The notes under the pieces are model-generated. The model saw only the letters and a program-made list of their open reading frames with translations. It made no database searches and had not been told where the DNA came from. A stretch of DNA of 64,000 nt, from positions 17,104,501 through 17,168,500 of the forward strand of contig CM060887.1 of NCBI GenBank assembly GCA_030762935.1. Direction: 5' to 3'. Each line of letters opens with the position of its first letter. The first letter of the stretch is position 1. This DNA is from Hymenopus coronatus. Lineage: Eukaryota; Arthropoda; Insecta; Mantodea; Hymenopodidae. This document shows positions 10,800 through 21,465 of the stretch, piece after piece. Both the position numbers and the translations under genes were made by a program.

Positions 10800-12072
10800 A
10801 GTGACATTCATCATAAATAATGTGCTGTGATTGAACTTCATGTAGCAGAGAAAGAAATAGTGGGGAATGTTCATAAACTAATTTGAGGGAATAGAATCTA
10901 GTAACTGTGATGCTTAGTCATATAATAAGTGAGTTGGTAAATGGTAATACTACATCAGCGAAAATTCCACTTACTTAGACGTGTTTCGGGAACAATACAT
11001 CGGTAACACTACATCACTGAAAATTCCACTTGGACATGCTTCGGGAACAATACCCAGTTCCCGAAATACACCAAAGTAAGTGGAATTTTCAGTGATGTAG
11101 TGTTACCATTTACCAACTCACTTATTATATTCATAAACGTTTGTGAAAAATCTAGTAACATCTGCAGTCAGTAAAAGTACTGTTTGTCGCTGGCCACTGA
11201 AGGTAAAGCATCACAGGAGGTGCTGCAGAGCTCCAAGATTTGCCAAGGGCTGTCATGCATATTGCAAGGGGCTGATGTTGTCATTCAAGAGGATTGACAC
11301 ATTACCACTCGGCAATTGGCACTGAAGCTGTTGGTAAGCAAAGAAAGTGTGGATGCAATTATCATTGAGCTCGGATACACAAAAGTGTGTGCAAGATGGT
11401 TTCCTCGGTGTCTTATTGTTGATCACAAATCCCAAAGAAAAAACATTGCTTCCAGTTTGTTGCAATGCTTTGAAGCTGACAGGAAACCTTCTTATCCCAG
11501 ATTGTGACATCTGATGAAACATGGGTACATCACTTTGAGCCCGAAACAAAACAATTGATGGAATGGCGTCATGTTTACTCTCCACAGAAGAAAAAATCCA
11601 AAACAGTTCCTTCAGCCAGAAAAGTCATGATAACAGTGTTTTGGGATTGTGAGGGAGTAATTCTCATTGATGTGCCAAAAGGCAGTACCATTAACTCAGA
11701 AAGTTATATCAAAACATTAGACAAATTTAAGCAGCGCTTCCGATGACTGCAATGCCATTTCAACCCAGGGGAGAGTTTTATTCAGCATGATAATGCTCGT
11801 CCTCACACATGCTTGAGGACTTCTGCCCACATCGCAAAACAGGGTTGGACAATGTTACCCCATCCACCTTATAGTCCCAATTTGGCTCCCTCAGATTTCC
11901 ATTTGTTTGAGAATTCAATCTGTAGAAGACATTTCGAAGACGATGAAGTGATTCACGAAGTGAAAACCTGGCTCTGCAGGCAAAGTAATGATTTTTACTG
12001 ACAGGAAATACATGCCCTCGTGTCTCGCTGGAGAAAGGTTATGGATCTTGAAGGTGATTATGTAGAAAAATA
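10800..12072 (+). pseudogene. Mariner transposase (frameshifted, interrupted)
   Basis: The N-terminal part starts near 10800 with SVSDIHH and CAVIELHVAEKEIVGNVHKL, then is interrupted by the foldback insertion. It resumes near 11143. The catalytic blocks are still readable: TSDETWVHHFEPETK (first Asp), ITVFWDCEGVILID, QHDNARPHT (second Asp) and YSPNLAPSDFHLF (third Asp), in the D,D34D order of mariner transposases. The family's usual C-terminal GDYVEK precedes the stop at about 12070. In-frame stops near 11743 and 11999 and earlier frameshifts show it is dead. Confidence 0.8.
10918..11132. repeat. Foldback element derived from a PLE tail, nested in mariner
   Basis: The outer arms AATAAGTGAGTTGGTAAATG (left) and CATTTACCAACTCACTTATT (right) are exact complements, and inner parts also pair. 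An arm segment is repeated inside the left half. The block TGATGTAGTGTTA also occurs beside the PLE tails at about 39150 and 61010. The arms contain CCGAAACACGTC and CGAAGCATGTCC (minus strand), which resemble the 3' half of a hammerhead core. Confidence 0.7.
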
Positions 12073-12214
12073 AAGTGAGCAGACAAAGCACTACTCTTTC
12101 ATATATGTAAATTTCATTTTTGTGAAATAAATACTTTTAGACAAAAAAAAACTATGGGGCATTATTTATTAAGCAACCCTTGTATATTTACATGAAAGAC
12201 GCTTAATTTTCCTC

Positions 12215-12425
12215 AGAGGTCTCTTATCAGCCTTGAGATTCTTTCAGGTGCCATAAATCTAACACACACATGGGACCATTAGATTTACTCTCTTCCAAAG
12301 GAAGCCATGCTAAGGATTTTTGCACTGGAAAAAATGCATTGCTCTCTGCCAAGTTTGAATCTGTGGCCTTAGGAATCAAAGGCTAGCATGTTATCTCTAG
12401 ACCATGGAGGACAATATGAAAATAA
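12215..12425 (-). repeat. tRNA-derived SINE, family C, copy 1
   Basis: The minus strand has a tRNA-like head (CATGGTCTAGAGATAACATG) and a body with AAAATCCTTAGCATGG and GGTAGATTTA-like blocks. These are shared with copies at 12575-12810 (+) and 38308-38545 (+). Confidence 0.65.
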
Positions 12426-12574
12426 CTGCTGCTGAAAGAAAGGCAATCAAGAAAATTAAATTTTAAGAAGGCAGTGAAAAAGTTTATTTTATCTTTTAAT
12501 CATCCCAATTAAGTAAACTATAATAATAAAAATTATTTAATGTGAACCGGTTGTCTTTTCATGGAGCCATCATT

Positions 12575-12810
12575 CTCCATGGTTTAGGGGTAACATGCTA
12601 GCCTCTGCTTCCCAAAGTTGCGGGTCTAGAGGTCAATGGATTTTTTCGGGCATAAAAATCCTTAGAATGGCTTCCTTCAGAAGGGAAGTAAAGCTGTTGG
12701 GCCCGTGTGGTAGATTTACTGCATTTAAAAGAACCTCAAGCCTAACAAAGAAGCCTATAAACAAAATTAAGCAATCTTTCATATCCAATGTAGAATATGA
12801 CGTTGAGAAC
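12575..12810 (+). repeat. tRNA-derived SINE, family C, copy 2
   Basis: Head CATGGTTTAGGGGTAACATG, then GGATTTTTTCGGGCATAAAA, AGAACCTCAAGCCTAACAAA and a tail with GAGAACTGCAGC. It is in opposite orientation to copy 1, about 150 bases away. Confidence 0.7.
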
Positions 12811-12940
12811 TGCAGCAATTAAACAGTCTACATAAATAGTTGTTTTTTTTCTTTATCATTGAGCCTTCTATGATTCTGATAGTTTTCACAATTGTTCAAT
12901 GCTCAAATGTTATTTTATTCTCTCTACCATGTACATTGTA

Positions 12941-14168
12941 CAAGGATTGGCTGATAAGTCCTAGGCCACAGCATTTAAAAACATTTTTTTTTGCTTTATT
13001 TCTCAACATAATCTCCAGAAAGGCTAATACATTTGTCATGTTGGTGTTCTAATTTAATTAAACCATCTCTGTAGTGTGATTTATCAAGATCCTCAAAATA
13101 GCTGTTGACTGCATCAATGCCTTCCTCATTGCTGTAAAATCTTTTTCCTCCAAGAAATTTTTTGAGGTTTGGGAACAAGTGGTAGTCACTGGGTGCTAGA
13201 TGTGGCGAATAGGGTGGATGTTCAAGCAATTCCAACTTTAATTCACACATTTTTCCCATTGCAATGACTGAACGATAGGCCAGAGCATTGTCGTGATGAA
13301 ACAAGATTTTTTTTTTTGCCAAATGAGGTCTTTTTCTTTTCACCTCATCATTCAAATGTTGCAGTAAGCTTGCATAGTAATCACCAGTAATACTTTTACC
13401 CTTTTCGAGGTAATCAATAACAATAATTCCCTGTGCATCCCAGAAAACACTTGCCATAATCTTGTTAGCTGACAAAATAGACTTTGCCTTTTTTGGAGTT
13501 GGTTAGTTCACGTGGTGCAATCCACTATTTTGACTGTGATTTACTAAAATGTAGTGATTTATCCAAGTTTCATCCATAGTAATAAGCCGTCTCAAAAATT
13601 CATTGGGATTTTTACGCTAGAGCTTCACATTCTTAACAGAAACAGTTTTTCTTTCCAACTTTTGATCAGGTGTCAACTAATGCAGCAACCATCTTGTGCA
13701 GACCTTGTGAAAGCCCAAAGCATTGCCCATTCTTTTGATATGTTTACAGCCTCTGCTATCTCATACAACTTTAATCTGCGGTCTTCCAGTATTAAACAAT
13801 GAACTTTTTCAATGATCTCTGGAGTTGTCACTTCTACAGGGCATCCAGAGCGAGGTTCATCATTAATGTTTGTACATCCCATTTTAAACTCTGCAACCCA
13901 CCTTTTAATCATTGAATATGAAGGGGCAGAGTCTTTCAATGCTTTAGGCTTTAGCCTTTCAAATGGAAGTATTTAATCACTGCTTGTTTTTCCAAATGCT
14001 CCATTTTTGTGAAAACTTCAAAGTTGTCTGGTTTAAAATGCTGTCATTCGAAAACTAAACAAGCTATTGACCTGTAGCTATGGACACAAGCTAGTCTAGA
14101 GTTAAACTATACAATGCTACTGTCTAACTGGCCTAGTGTGAGGCCTGGGACTTTTCAGCCGACCCAAA
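12941..14168 (-). mobile_element. Mariner element, decayed, inserted in R1
   Basis: The inverted ends GGCTGATAAGTCCTAGGCC (left) and GGCTGAAAAGTCCCAGGCC (right, minus strand) differ at two bases, and TA precedes the left end. The R1 sequence resumes immediately to the right, so this copy probably inserted in or next to R1. Confidence 0.8.
12996..14004 (-). pseudogene. Mariner transposase (frameshifted)
   Basis: The frame begins with ATG at 14004 (MEHLEKQAVIKYFHLKG) and hits a stop and frameshift. It continues as MIKRWVAEFKMG and RSGCPVEVTTPEIIEKVH (helix-turn-helix region). The first catalytic block MDETWI lies near 13560, then ASVFWDAQGIIVIDYLEKGK, HHDNALAYRS and YSPHLAPSDYHLF, ending GDYVEK at 12996. 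The D,D34D spacing is preserved in the long C-terminal frame (12996-13475), but the gene is broken between 13475 and 13673. Confidence 0.8.
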
Positions 14169-14915
14169 ACTTTGATGCAAAGATTTCATCAGAATACATG
14201 TTTTGGGGACCCTGGCATTAAACATTCAGAAAAAGGTGTGTCTGTGTGTATAATGTGTATGCATGCATGTGTGTGTGAGACGACAGAGTAACTCAAAAAA
14301 AAATATGGTTGCTTAAACACCAAACTCAGTATCTACCAAAGACGTGACAAAGATTTGCATGAAAATTTTTCCCCAACCATTTACATGGAAGATTTTTTGG
14401 AATTTTTGATTTTCTCAAAAATAACTAACAATTTTGATTGAAATATCATATACATAAGATATTTACATCACAAATAAAATGTACATCTTCATTTTTCTGG
14501 CAATAGCCTCTGAAGTCCTCTTCATTTTAGATGACTTTTATGTAACTTTTATGCAACCATAAGAGATAGACAAAAGCTTACTACACAAAAAATGTAAAGC
14601 TCATTGAAACACAATTTATATCAAAAAAATTTTTTTTTCTTATGCTTTATTTACATTTTCCAATACTTATACTTTTCTCAAATGGGAAGTCATTATTCAC
14701 ATTTTCATCTTGGCCATGCAAAGAGAATGTAATTTCAAAGTCATCACACAGCGACTGACTATAAAAGACTTCAGCTTTAGTGTATTATATTCCCTTACAG
14801 AAAATATGTAATTTACCATTTTTGCAAATGTTTATCTCAATTAGAATGATGTAGATAGAAGACTAAACTGTAGTAAAAATAGTTTGTTGTTGCAGAATAT
14901 GTTGAGAAAGAGTGA
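14163..14915 (-). repeat. R1 interspersed repeat, copy 3
   Basis: Reverse orientation, from the ACCCAAAACTTTGATGCAAA block to GTTGAGAAAGAGTG. Its expected left end is missing at the junction with the mariner. Confidence 0.7.
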
Positions 14916-15351
14916 AGGTAATACAGACTACTTATATGTATTATAAGAATTGTAACATTGGGTAAACTTGATCCATTGAGCTGACATAAATTTATTGTTA
15001 GAGAAAAATTTGAAACAGAGACTTAGACCAAAGTCAGCCCATGTTACTGAAGATATAAAGTAATCAAATGTCAGAAGTCTCACCAATAATTTATTATTTT
15101 GAAACTATCTACATAGCTGTAGCCTATGCTAGTGAGAGAGCCATATAATCTTACTGATTTTCTCACATAAATTTCTTGAATGACATTTCCTGATTTTCAG
15201 TATGGTGGGAAATATTCCAATAAAGAATTTTTCTTGTGTTGGAAGGAGTGCTATATCTCTCTGGCATTCAGAAAGGTTTGCTTAACAGAAACTATTTTCT
15301 CAAGGATAACAACCATCTTTCACCACTACATCAACAAAATTTATTGGTCAT

Positions 15352-15545
15352 AAAGCTTGCCTTAGCACGTCTGCCTCATATTCAAGAGGTTGTTAATTTG
15401 TATCTCGCTTAAGGCTAAGTTACCCAGATTTTTGTTGTTTTTTTCCCTTGTCCTGAGAAATGAATGTCAAGTAACTTAAAGCTCCATGGACCGCAAGATC
15501 CTTTGAGCATTATTTCACTGATTTCATTCATTGTCCAATATGACA
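15352..15545 (+). repeat. tRNA-derived SINE, family B, copy 1
   Basis: Head CACGTCTGCCTCATATTCAA with a diverged B box, then CCTTGTCCTGAGAAATGAAT, AACTTAAAGCTCCATGGACC and ATTTCATTCATTGTCC. The same order occurs at 17150, 29640, and in reverse at 23505 and 63275. Confidence 0.7.
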
Positions 15546-15637
15546 ATGTGTTTTCTGGGATAAGTTGGGTGATCAACCTGATGCCTGATATGAGAGTGAG
15601 GAAGGTTATATGAAAGAAAAGGTAGATTATGGAGCAG

Positions 15638-15788
15638 GCAATGAAATGAGTGGCATGGGAAACTGGAGAAAACTTGCTCAGTTGGTGCTTTGTTACCCAC
15701 AAATCCCACAAGCTGTCCTCTTCAGCCGAACCCAGGCTGTGTTGATGAGAAGCAAGCGGTTTAACCACTCAACCATGGTACTGCCCAG
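15638..15788 (-). repeat. tRNA-derived SINE, family L, copy 2
   Basis: The minus strand reads CATGGTTGAGTGGTTAAACC (A box) and CCTGGGTTCGGCTGAAG (B box). The body is shared with the copy at 5970-6236. Confidence 0.65.
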
Positions 15789-16004
15789 TTATGTTTGAAT
15801 TTGCTTTCCAGTACTTCTGACATGCTTCGGGATCAGGTACACAATATTTTTTGAAACCCTGGGCTGTACCATCTTGTTAATATGCAATATTGGCCAATCT
15901 TACAGGAAGTAAGAGGTATGAAAATTTGGAATAAATAAATAATTAATGTTATGGATATTCTGTTAATTGACAGAATACAGAAAACATGCCACAGGAAGAA
16001 AAAA

Positions 16005-16950
16005 AACCTGATGTGTTCCATTCACATGACTTTTGCTTAATCACTCTAACAAATTATTGTTAAAAAGCTTATTTTTCTATCTACTTCATGATAATCAAGA
16101 TAAACATCAGCAGAAATTGTCCTTATTACTTGGTTCCTTGTAAGTAGAAGGGTAAAAATCTAATGTGTTCCATTCACATGATGTCCTCTAGCTGTTTGGT
16201 AAACAAACCTTTTATTCAAAACATTAATCTGTTATCTACATCATGCTAATCAACATAAGCATAAGCAGGATTAGTCTTATTACTAGATTCCTTAAAAGTA
16301 GTAAGGAAATAAGAATATGCACAGGCTAAAGTGATAGTCTCATCCTTTAAAAGATGTGATACAATTGCAATTTCTTTGCTTGCCAGGAGTAAACAAGTGG
16401 GAAATAATAAAAAAGATATCTTCCCATTTGGGAAAAGTTTAAGTGGCTTAAAATTTAAATCAATAATCTGGAATATATCGAAAACAGTAAACTCTATAAA
16501 GAAAATGTATAAGGCATAAATTGTGTGTTTTAATGAGATCTACATTTTTGGATGGTAAGTTCTTGTGTATCTCCTGTGGTTTGCAGTGTATAAAAGTCAT
16601 CCAGAATGAATAAGTCTTCAGAGGCTATTCCCAGAAAATTCAAGATATACATTTCGTTTGTCATAAAACTATGTTAAACATATGAAAATTGTTAGAGTCA
16701 TTTTAGAGAAAATCAAAGATTTCCCTGTAAAAGGTAGTTTGGGAAAGGGGGATTTTCTAGAAAGTCTTTTTGTTTTTGAGCTATGCTGTCCACAGACCAC
16801 ATAACACAGATTTTTTTCTAAAAATGCTTTGTTTGGATTCCAGGGGACCCAAAACATATATTTCTGATGAAATCTCGGTGTGGAATTTTTGGGTGCATTA
16901 TAATACCTTCTCTATACAGTATGTACATAGTATGTTTAGAGAAAGTAATT
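16005..16950 (+). repeat. R1 interspersed repeat, copy 4
   Basis: Two successive starts (CTGATGTGTTCCATTCACATG at 16009 and a similar one at 16151) precede one body. The copy ends GTTTAGAGAAAGTA. The repeated start suggests an internal duplication or two overlapping insertions. Confidence 0.75.
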
Positions 16951-17149
16951 TATAAGATTGCTACTAGTAGTGCAAGAAATTGTAGCCTAATAACTAAAAA
17001 GGATTATGTTGCAGTTTTAACTCGTTTTCATTAATAAATCAAATGCTTTCTATTGGTAATACAGGACATTTGGGTTTGATACCATGGGGAACAAGGACAA
17101 TTGACATTGTATTTAAGAGGAACAAATTCTTTAGCAAGCACTTCTATTT

Positions 17150-17345
17150 AGTGTAGGGAAGTGTAGTTGCCTCACTTTGAAGAAATTCCAAGTTCAAATC
17201 TCTGTTAGGGTGACTTGCCTGAATAAGATTTTTCCCTTATCCTGAGAAGATGAATGTCAGATAACTTTAAGCTCTAGGGATTCTAGGCCCATTTGCACAT
17301 CATTGTGAACCCTTCATTCACTGACTCATATGACCTATCCAGTTA
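17150..17345 (+). repeat. tRNA-derived SINE, family B, copy 2
   Basis: Contains CCAAGTTCAAATCTCTGTTA (B-box region), CCCTTATCCTGAGAAGATGA, ACTTTAAGCTCTAGGGATTC and TTCATTCACTGACTCATATG. Confidence 0.7.
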
Positions 17346-17429
17346 AAGAATATTTAACAGTGAATAAATAAAATCTGTTCCATCCACTCACATCTGCAAG
17401 ATGTGCAGAGTAATAAGTTTGCATAAGGG

Positions 17430-18160
17430 TGATTTTGACCTAGTGTTTTCCCTCAATCGTTATTCGTTAAAGGGGCGGGGGTGGATTGAAATTCACAGAT
17501 TCCTCGGCTACACGGCTAACAATGAAGTTTGCCCTTTATTGGTCCCTCGGTTTAAAGCCATCAACACTGGTCTGTGCCTTGCGGTTTAGGACCCGGCATG
17601 TTGGCAGCGCTACAGCTCGGCGGTATTTGGAAGACATATTGACATCCGTACATAATTGGTGACTTCACCAGCGTTAATGTTTACGCGTCGAAATGGAATT
17701 CCCATGCAGAACATTACCTATATTTTCTGACCAATGCATATTAAATGGACTCCTGCGACCCATATTGTATACGATTTATCTTTAGATGAGCAGACTTAGC
17801 ATAATAAATGTCGAAATAATTCGGGTTGAATTCCAACCAAGTGCACACTCAAATCGACTTACATTGTATTATGATATCCAGCTCGGATCAACTTGGGACA
17901 TTTTATTATATTTTATAAGGCAATTGGCAGATTTGGATTGCGGAGACGACCAGAGAAACGGTTTTTATGGCCGCAACCAACTTATAGAAGAATTTTCAGG
18001 AATTTGTCAGATTTGTAACACTTGCAATATTTTGTTTCTGCTACCTAGCGACACTTTTAATAAAGTGGTAAAGCCATTGTGAATTAGAAAGACTGCGTAT
18101 TGCTCAGTGTGTTCTGGCGCCAATATATAATTATACAAATTATGAATTCGAGTAGCACCA
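17430..18160. other. CpG-containing, less repetitive segment; possible promoter or exon region
   Basis: Base use changes here: CpG dinucleotides are frequent (CTCGGTTT, GCGCTACAGCTCGGCGG, TTACGCGTCG) and a GC-box-like GGGGCGGGGG lies at 17473-17482. A 98-codon frame at 17786-18082 (+) has no recognised domain. I cannot assign a gene; the segment is flagged because it differs from its surroundings. Confidence 0.35.
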
Positions 18161-18213
18161 ACTTCACCTAAACTTAATTAGTTCTTTAAATTGTAATTTT
18201 CCAACTTCTCCAC

Positions 18214-18444
18214 CTAAAAGTAAATTGTAATTTTGGGGAAGAAAAGCGGAGAGATAAATCCAATATTTACCACACAGGCAATGAAAATCGTAGCTGGGAA
18301 TATGCCGATGAAACTCAGCGGGATGTCATTGTATGTTATTAGGTGCACGACTTTCATCACAAAATTTGCATGAAGCCAGGTTTCCACTGAGCAATGTTCG
18401 ACTGCGTTTGTACTATGTACGACAAAAAATGCGAGCAGTACCAC
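18214..18444 (-). CDS. Unidentified hydrophobic ORF, possible membrane-protein exon
   Basis: A 76-codon minus-strand frame with two hydrophobic stretches (MVLLAFFVVHSTNA and FIGIFPATIFIACVVNIGFI), which could be a signal-like segment and a membrane helix. The frame continues upstream of the ATG to about 18470. No homologue is recognised. It may be chance or one exon of a gene on the minus strand. Confidence 0.2.
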   Translation of the reverse strand: MVLLAFFVVHSTNAVEHCSVETWLHANFVMKVVHLITYNDIPLSFIGIFPATIFIACVVNIGFISPLFFPKITIYF

Positions 18445-18663
18445 GTAGAAGAGAGAATTAATTATATATATATATATAAACTGTCTAAGTACAGCAGGGG
18501 AGACTTTTAATCGATATTGTGTATTCTATGAGCATTTCTAGTTTATTGAATTGTATTTTTTTTTTTTTTTTTTTTGGTTACTCGGAACACTGTCCTAAGT
18601 TACAACGAATTCTTATTTGAAAGTTAAAGGTAAGTGAAATTAATCGTATAATTCTTATTTCAG

Positions 18664-18830
18664 GCAGAATATCATCTCAATGGCAGTACCTCAATTTCTC
18701 AGATACCAGTTTGGATAGTTATTTAATATTATTAGAAGCAGCGACTGTCAGGGAGAAAAGTCGTAGAAAAGTAGTGGTACTAACCAAAAATGACCCTTTG
18801 CGCAATGCTATGAAGACTTATTATGAGTGA
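18664..18830 (+). CDS. Putative terminal exon of an unidentified gene
   Basis: A good acceptor (TCTTATTTCAG) precedes 18664. An open frame then runs 54 codons (RISSQWQYLNFSDTS... to NAMKTYYE) and ends with TGA at 18828. Its amino-acid mix (Leu, Glu, Ser, Lys, Val, few low-complexity runs) looks more like real protein than surrounding frames. I do not recognise the family, and an upstream partner exon was not found. Confidence 0.25.
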
Positions 18831-18889
18831 CGCCTCTGTGTACTTTCAGCAGAAAATGAACAAAGTTGAACCACTGGTTCATGATGATT

Positions 18890-19625
18890 GCTGGTTGGTG
18901 ATTTCCGTTAGGTGAATAATATATGCCGGCGAAGTCTGGGAAGATCTGGGAGGCCCTCGAGAGCCGCTTCGGGAACCATATCTTGGTTGCAGCCAGCTTA
19001 AAGTGAGGTTGCAACAGCCAGGTGAAACGATGTAGGAGTTCACTCTAGCCATCGAGCAGCTTCTGAACAAAGTCCAGGTGAACCTCCCACTTAGCTACAT
19101 GTCCAGGGAAGCTGCCTAATCCTTCGTCGTCTGGGTGTGTGACGCCGAGATACGAAGACGCCTGATGCTTGGCGACTATAAGGCGTCCCACAAGGCTTTA
19201 ATGCAGCACTTAGAATGGAGACAACCATGCTACAGGAGTCCCTACCGGGAGGATTAGGTGTTTTCGGTGCTATAACGGGACAGAGACCCAGTCCAGAACG
19301 TCGGTGAAGATCCTTCACTGGTTTATGTAAGTGTGCCCAGCTGGGACACATCGCACAAAGCTGTCCACATCAAGACGTCGGCCGGGTTGCATAGACAGGA
19401 AAGCAGGCCTGAGAAGCCAGCGGAGAAGTTCAGGAGTCCTCAGTGCTACTAGAAAAGGGATCAACGTAAGGACGACGACAATAACCTTCATGTGTGCTGG
19501 GGATGTGGCCGACTCGGCCACCTGATGAAGGACGTACGCAACCGAGACGACGAGCGTCAGATAGTGTGTGTTGGAAATGTGACCGCCCAGGGCACCGAGT
19601 GAAATGCTGTCCGTAATCTAGTCAA
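18890..19625 (+). pseudogene. Gypsy (Ty3)-type gag relic with zinc knuckles
   Basis: Reading across frameshifts, the plus strand shows a capsid-like segment (LQQPGET then EFTLAIEQLLNK, and LGDYKA) as in Ty3/gypsy Gag. CCHC zinc knuckles follow: CAQLGHIAQSCP (first Cys misplaced), CWGCGRLGHLMKDVRN (last Cys lost) and CWKCDRPGHRVKCCP (intact). Gag packages element RNA. Stops and frameshifts abound, and no protease, reverse transcriptase or integrase follows before the LTR, so pol has been deleted. Confidence 0.7.
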
Positions 19626-19810
19626 CTGGCAGGCGGGACACGCATAAGACCAGAAGTGGCAAGGGGCATATCTGAGACATCATCGTCGTCTCCTGGATAC
19701 TTTAGACAGAGGAATAGAAGGCAGCATCATCGCGGACGGCTGGATACGAGCCGAAGGGAAGAAGCGAGTAGAAAAGTGCATTTGGATCGTCTAGCCCGCT
19801 AGATGGTGCT

Positions 19811-20217
19811 GAGAAAGGAGAAGTGTGATAATGCCATATGCTTTGGTATGCGAATCGGTGTTGGACACCTTGGAATGCTACAATAGGGCATTCGGCGTGA
19901 CGGTAACCAGAGACTTTAGAACGCGGGAAGTCTGGATTCTTTTCGAAGCTTTGGCTTTCACAAAGTTCTGTGACACCCTTTTTCAGATATAAAGGATGAA
20001 GAATTACAACTAGAGTGTAGTGAGTTGTGTTTCGTGAGTCAGATTTGACTGGAATGTTATCGCGCAGTGGCGTGCAAGCATTTACGCGAGAAAGCTTTGA
20101 ACTGTCTACGTTCAAAGCGTCGAGTGAACTATTTGCAGAAGTAGATTAATGACCTTATTTGTAACCCTTTTTGAGTAAATAAAGATATGTTCTAATTCTG
20201 TATTAGTACAGATAACA
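19811..20217 (+). mobile_element. 3' LTR of a gypsy-type element, with polypurine tract
   Basis: An all-purine run GAGAAAGGAGAAG (19811-19823) lies directly before a TGTGATAATG start at 19824, the position expected of a polypurine tract at a 3' LTR. Inside are a TATAAA at 19988 and an AATAAA at 20178. The LTR end is placed near 20217 (GATAACA) and is less certain. No 5' LTR was found upstream and no target duplication is visible. Confidence 0.55.
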
Positions 20218-20286
20218 ACGTCAAATTAATTTACGTGAGTTTTAGTCAATCCCTTGAGAAGCAATTTGAATAACTTAAATGCAATA

Positions 20287-20652
20287 ATGACTACCAACTC
20301 CCGATCACTACTTTCCGTTGCGATCACTCTGTTATCATCGTTTAACACTAACAATGCATTTCTATTAATACCGTCATCTGCAAGGCTCCCTTTCTTTTCC
20401 AGTAATCAGACGGGCCGGCACCAAATGGTTGTGCAGCTTGCGACAATTAGTATTTTCTGGTTCATATGGGTCATCGTAGGAGCAAGATATTTCACCATGG
20501 TGTATTGCAAGCATTTTGTGGTACTTACTTATTATACTGTAAAATTCATAATCAGATATTATTTATGTGTGTATAGATTGTCGTTATATGATAATAAGAG
20601 GTTATGTTATAAGTTGTGTATTTGGTTACTTTTTATGAGGATACTGCTTTAA
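20287..20652 (+). CDS. Unidentified ORF with hydrophobic segments
   Basis: A 121-codon frame from ATG at 20287 contains an N-terminal hydrophobic stretch (SLLSVAITLLSSF) and a strong membrane-like segment (LATISIFWFIWVIVGARYF). The first 70 codons look more protein-like than the AT-rich rest, and a GT follows the ATG near 20500, so only the first part might be an exon. No homologue is recognised. Confidence 0.2.
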   Translation: MTTNSRSLLSVAITLLSSFNTNNAFLLIPSSARLPFFSSNQTGRHQMVVQLATISIFWFIWVIVGARYFTMVYCKHFVVLTYYTVKFIIRYYLCVYRLSLYDNKRLCYKLCIWLLFMRILL

Positions 20653-20934
20653 ATTCTGCGTTTTGTTTGTTCCTTTTTGTGCGGCATAGAGAAATTATAA
20701 ACGAATGAGCATATTTTGCTCCATTTCTGCATTTTAAAAATAAAAACTCATTACATACTTTATAAAATAAAAAAAAAATCTCTTAATTACACATTAAAAT
20801 GTGCATTTATGCAATGTGTAATGCTGTAATTTCCAAAAATAAATTTGTTGAATAGAGGTGAAAAGTACCTTAATTAACATATAAATAGAGAATCATTTTT
20901 GAAGGTATAAATAAAGGTTGGATCGGCTAATCTC

Positions 20935-21030
20935 ATAGCTCAGTCGGTAGGCACCTGCCTGCTATGCGAAGGTTCCAAGCTGTGGAGCTGAGAACTTTTC
21001 TCTAGCCGCATTATACCCTATCCTCCCTAG
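20935..21030 (+). repeat. tRNA-like fragment (SINE head)
   Basis: Reads ATAGCTCAGTCGGTAGGCAC (A box) and CGAAGGTTCCAAGC (B box) at tRNA-like spacing, but a normal anticodon arm and 3' acceptor strand are absent. This is a SINE-like relic, not a working tRNA gene. Confidence 0.55.
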
Positions 21031-21405
21031 AGTCTGGAAGTATGAATGTCTGCATTTAATAGATAAAAATAAATAACGACCGAAAACTCAACGACAACAG
21101 TACACAAGCTAACACCATTGCCGATAGGATGTGTAGAGAAATGTTGACGATATGACCATGGGTTAAGGCAATTCCTTGGAGGTTGAAACGCCCACCTGTT
21201 GCTAAAACTGTATAAATTAATAGCAAAATCTAAGTTTAATTTAAATTGCTGTGGCTTAATCATACCCATATAAGATTGATTTTTAAAAATATTTCAACTG
21301 AAAATTAATTTTATTTAAGATTCCTATACATAATCCCCTGTTATATTTTTCTTGCTACACTACTGATTTGAGGTAATAATCTGGGATGCCAATAAACTTA
21401 ATAAC

Positions 21406-21409
<4 letters not shown>

Positions 21410-21460
<51 letters not shown>
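21410..21460. repeat. (AG)n microsatellite
   Basis: About 25 uninterrupted AG units. Confidence 0.95.

Positions 21461-21465
<5 letters not shown>

Larger units (their letters stand above)
10639..12182 (+). mobile_element. Mariner element, decayed, with TA target duplication
   Basis: Left end CAAGGGTTGTCCAATAACTA and right end TTATTAAGCAACCCTTG are imperfect inverted repeats, each bordered by TA (10637-10638 and 12183-12184). A broken mariner transposase lies inside. A foldback PLE tail is inserted at about 10918-11132, which lengthens the element to 1.54 kb from the usual 1.3 kb. Confidence 0.85.

Noticed and set aside
19091..20115. Minus-strand frames of 86, 68 and 137 codons
   Set aside because: They are antisense to the gypsy gag relic and LTR, whose plus-strand motifs explain the sequence.
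20935..21010. Possible tRNA gene
   Set aside because: A and B boxes are present but no complete cloverleaf or acceptor stem could be drawn. Treated as a SINE relic.
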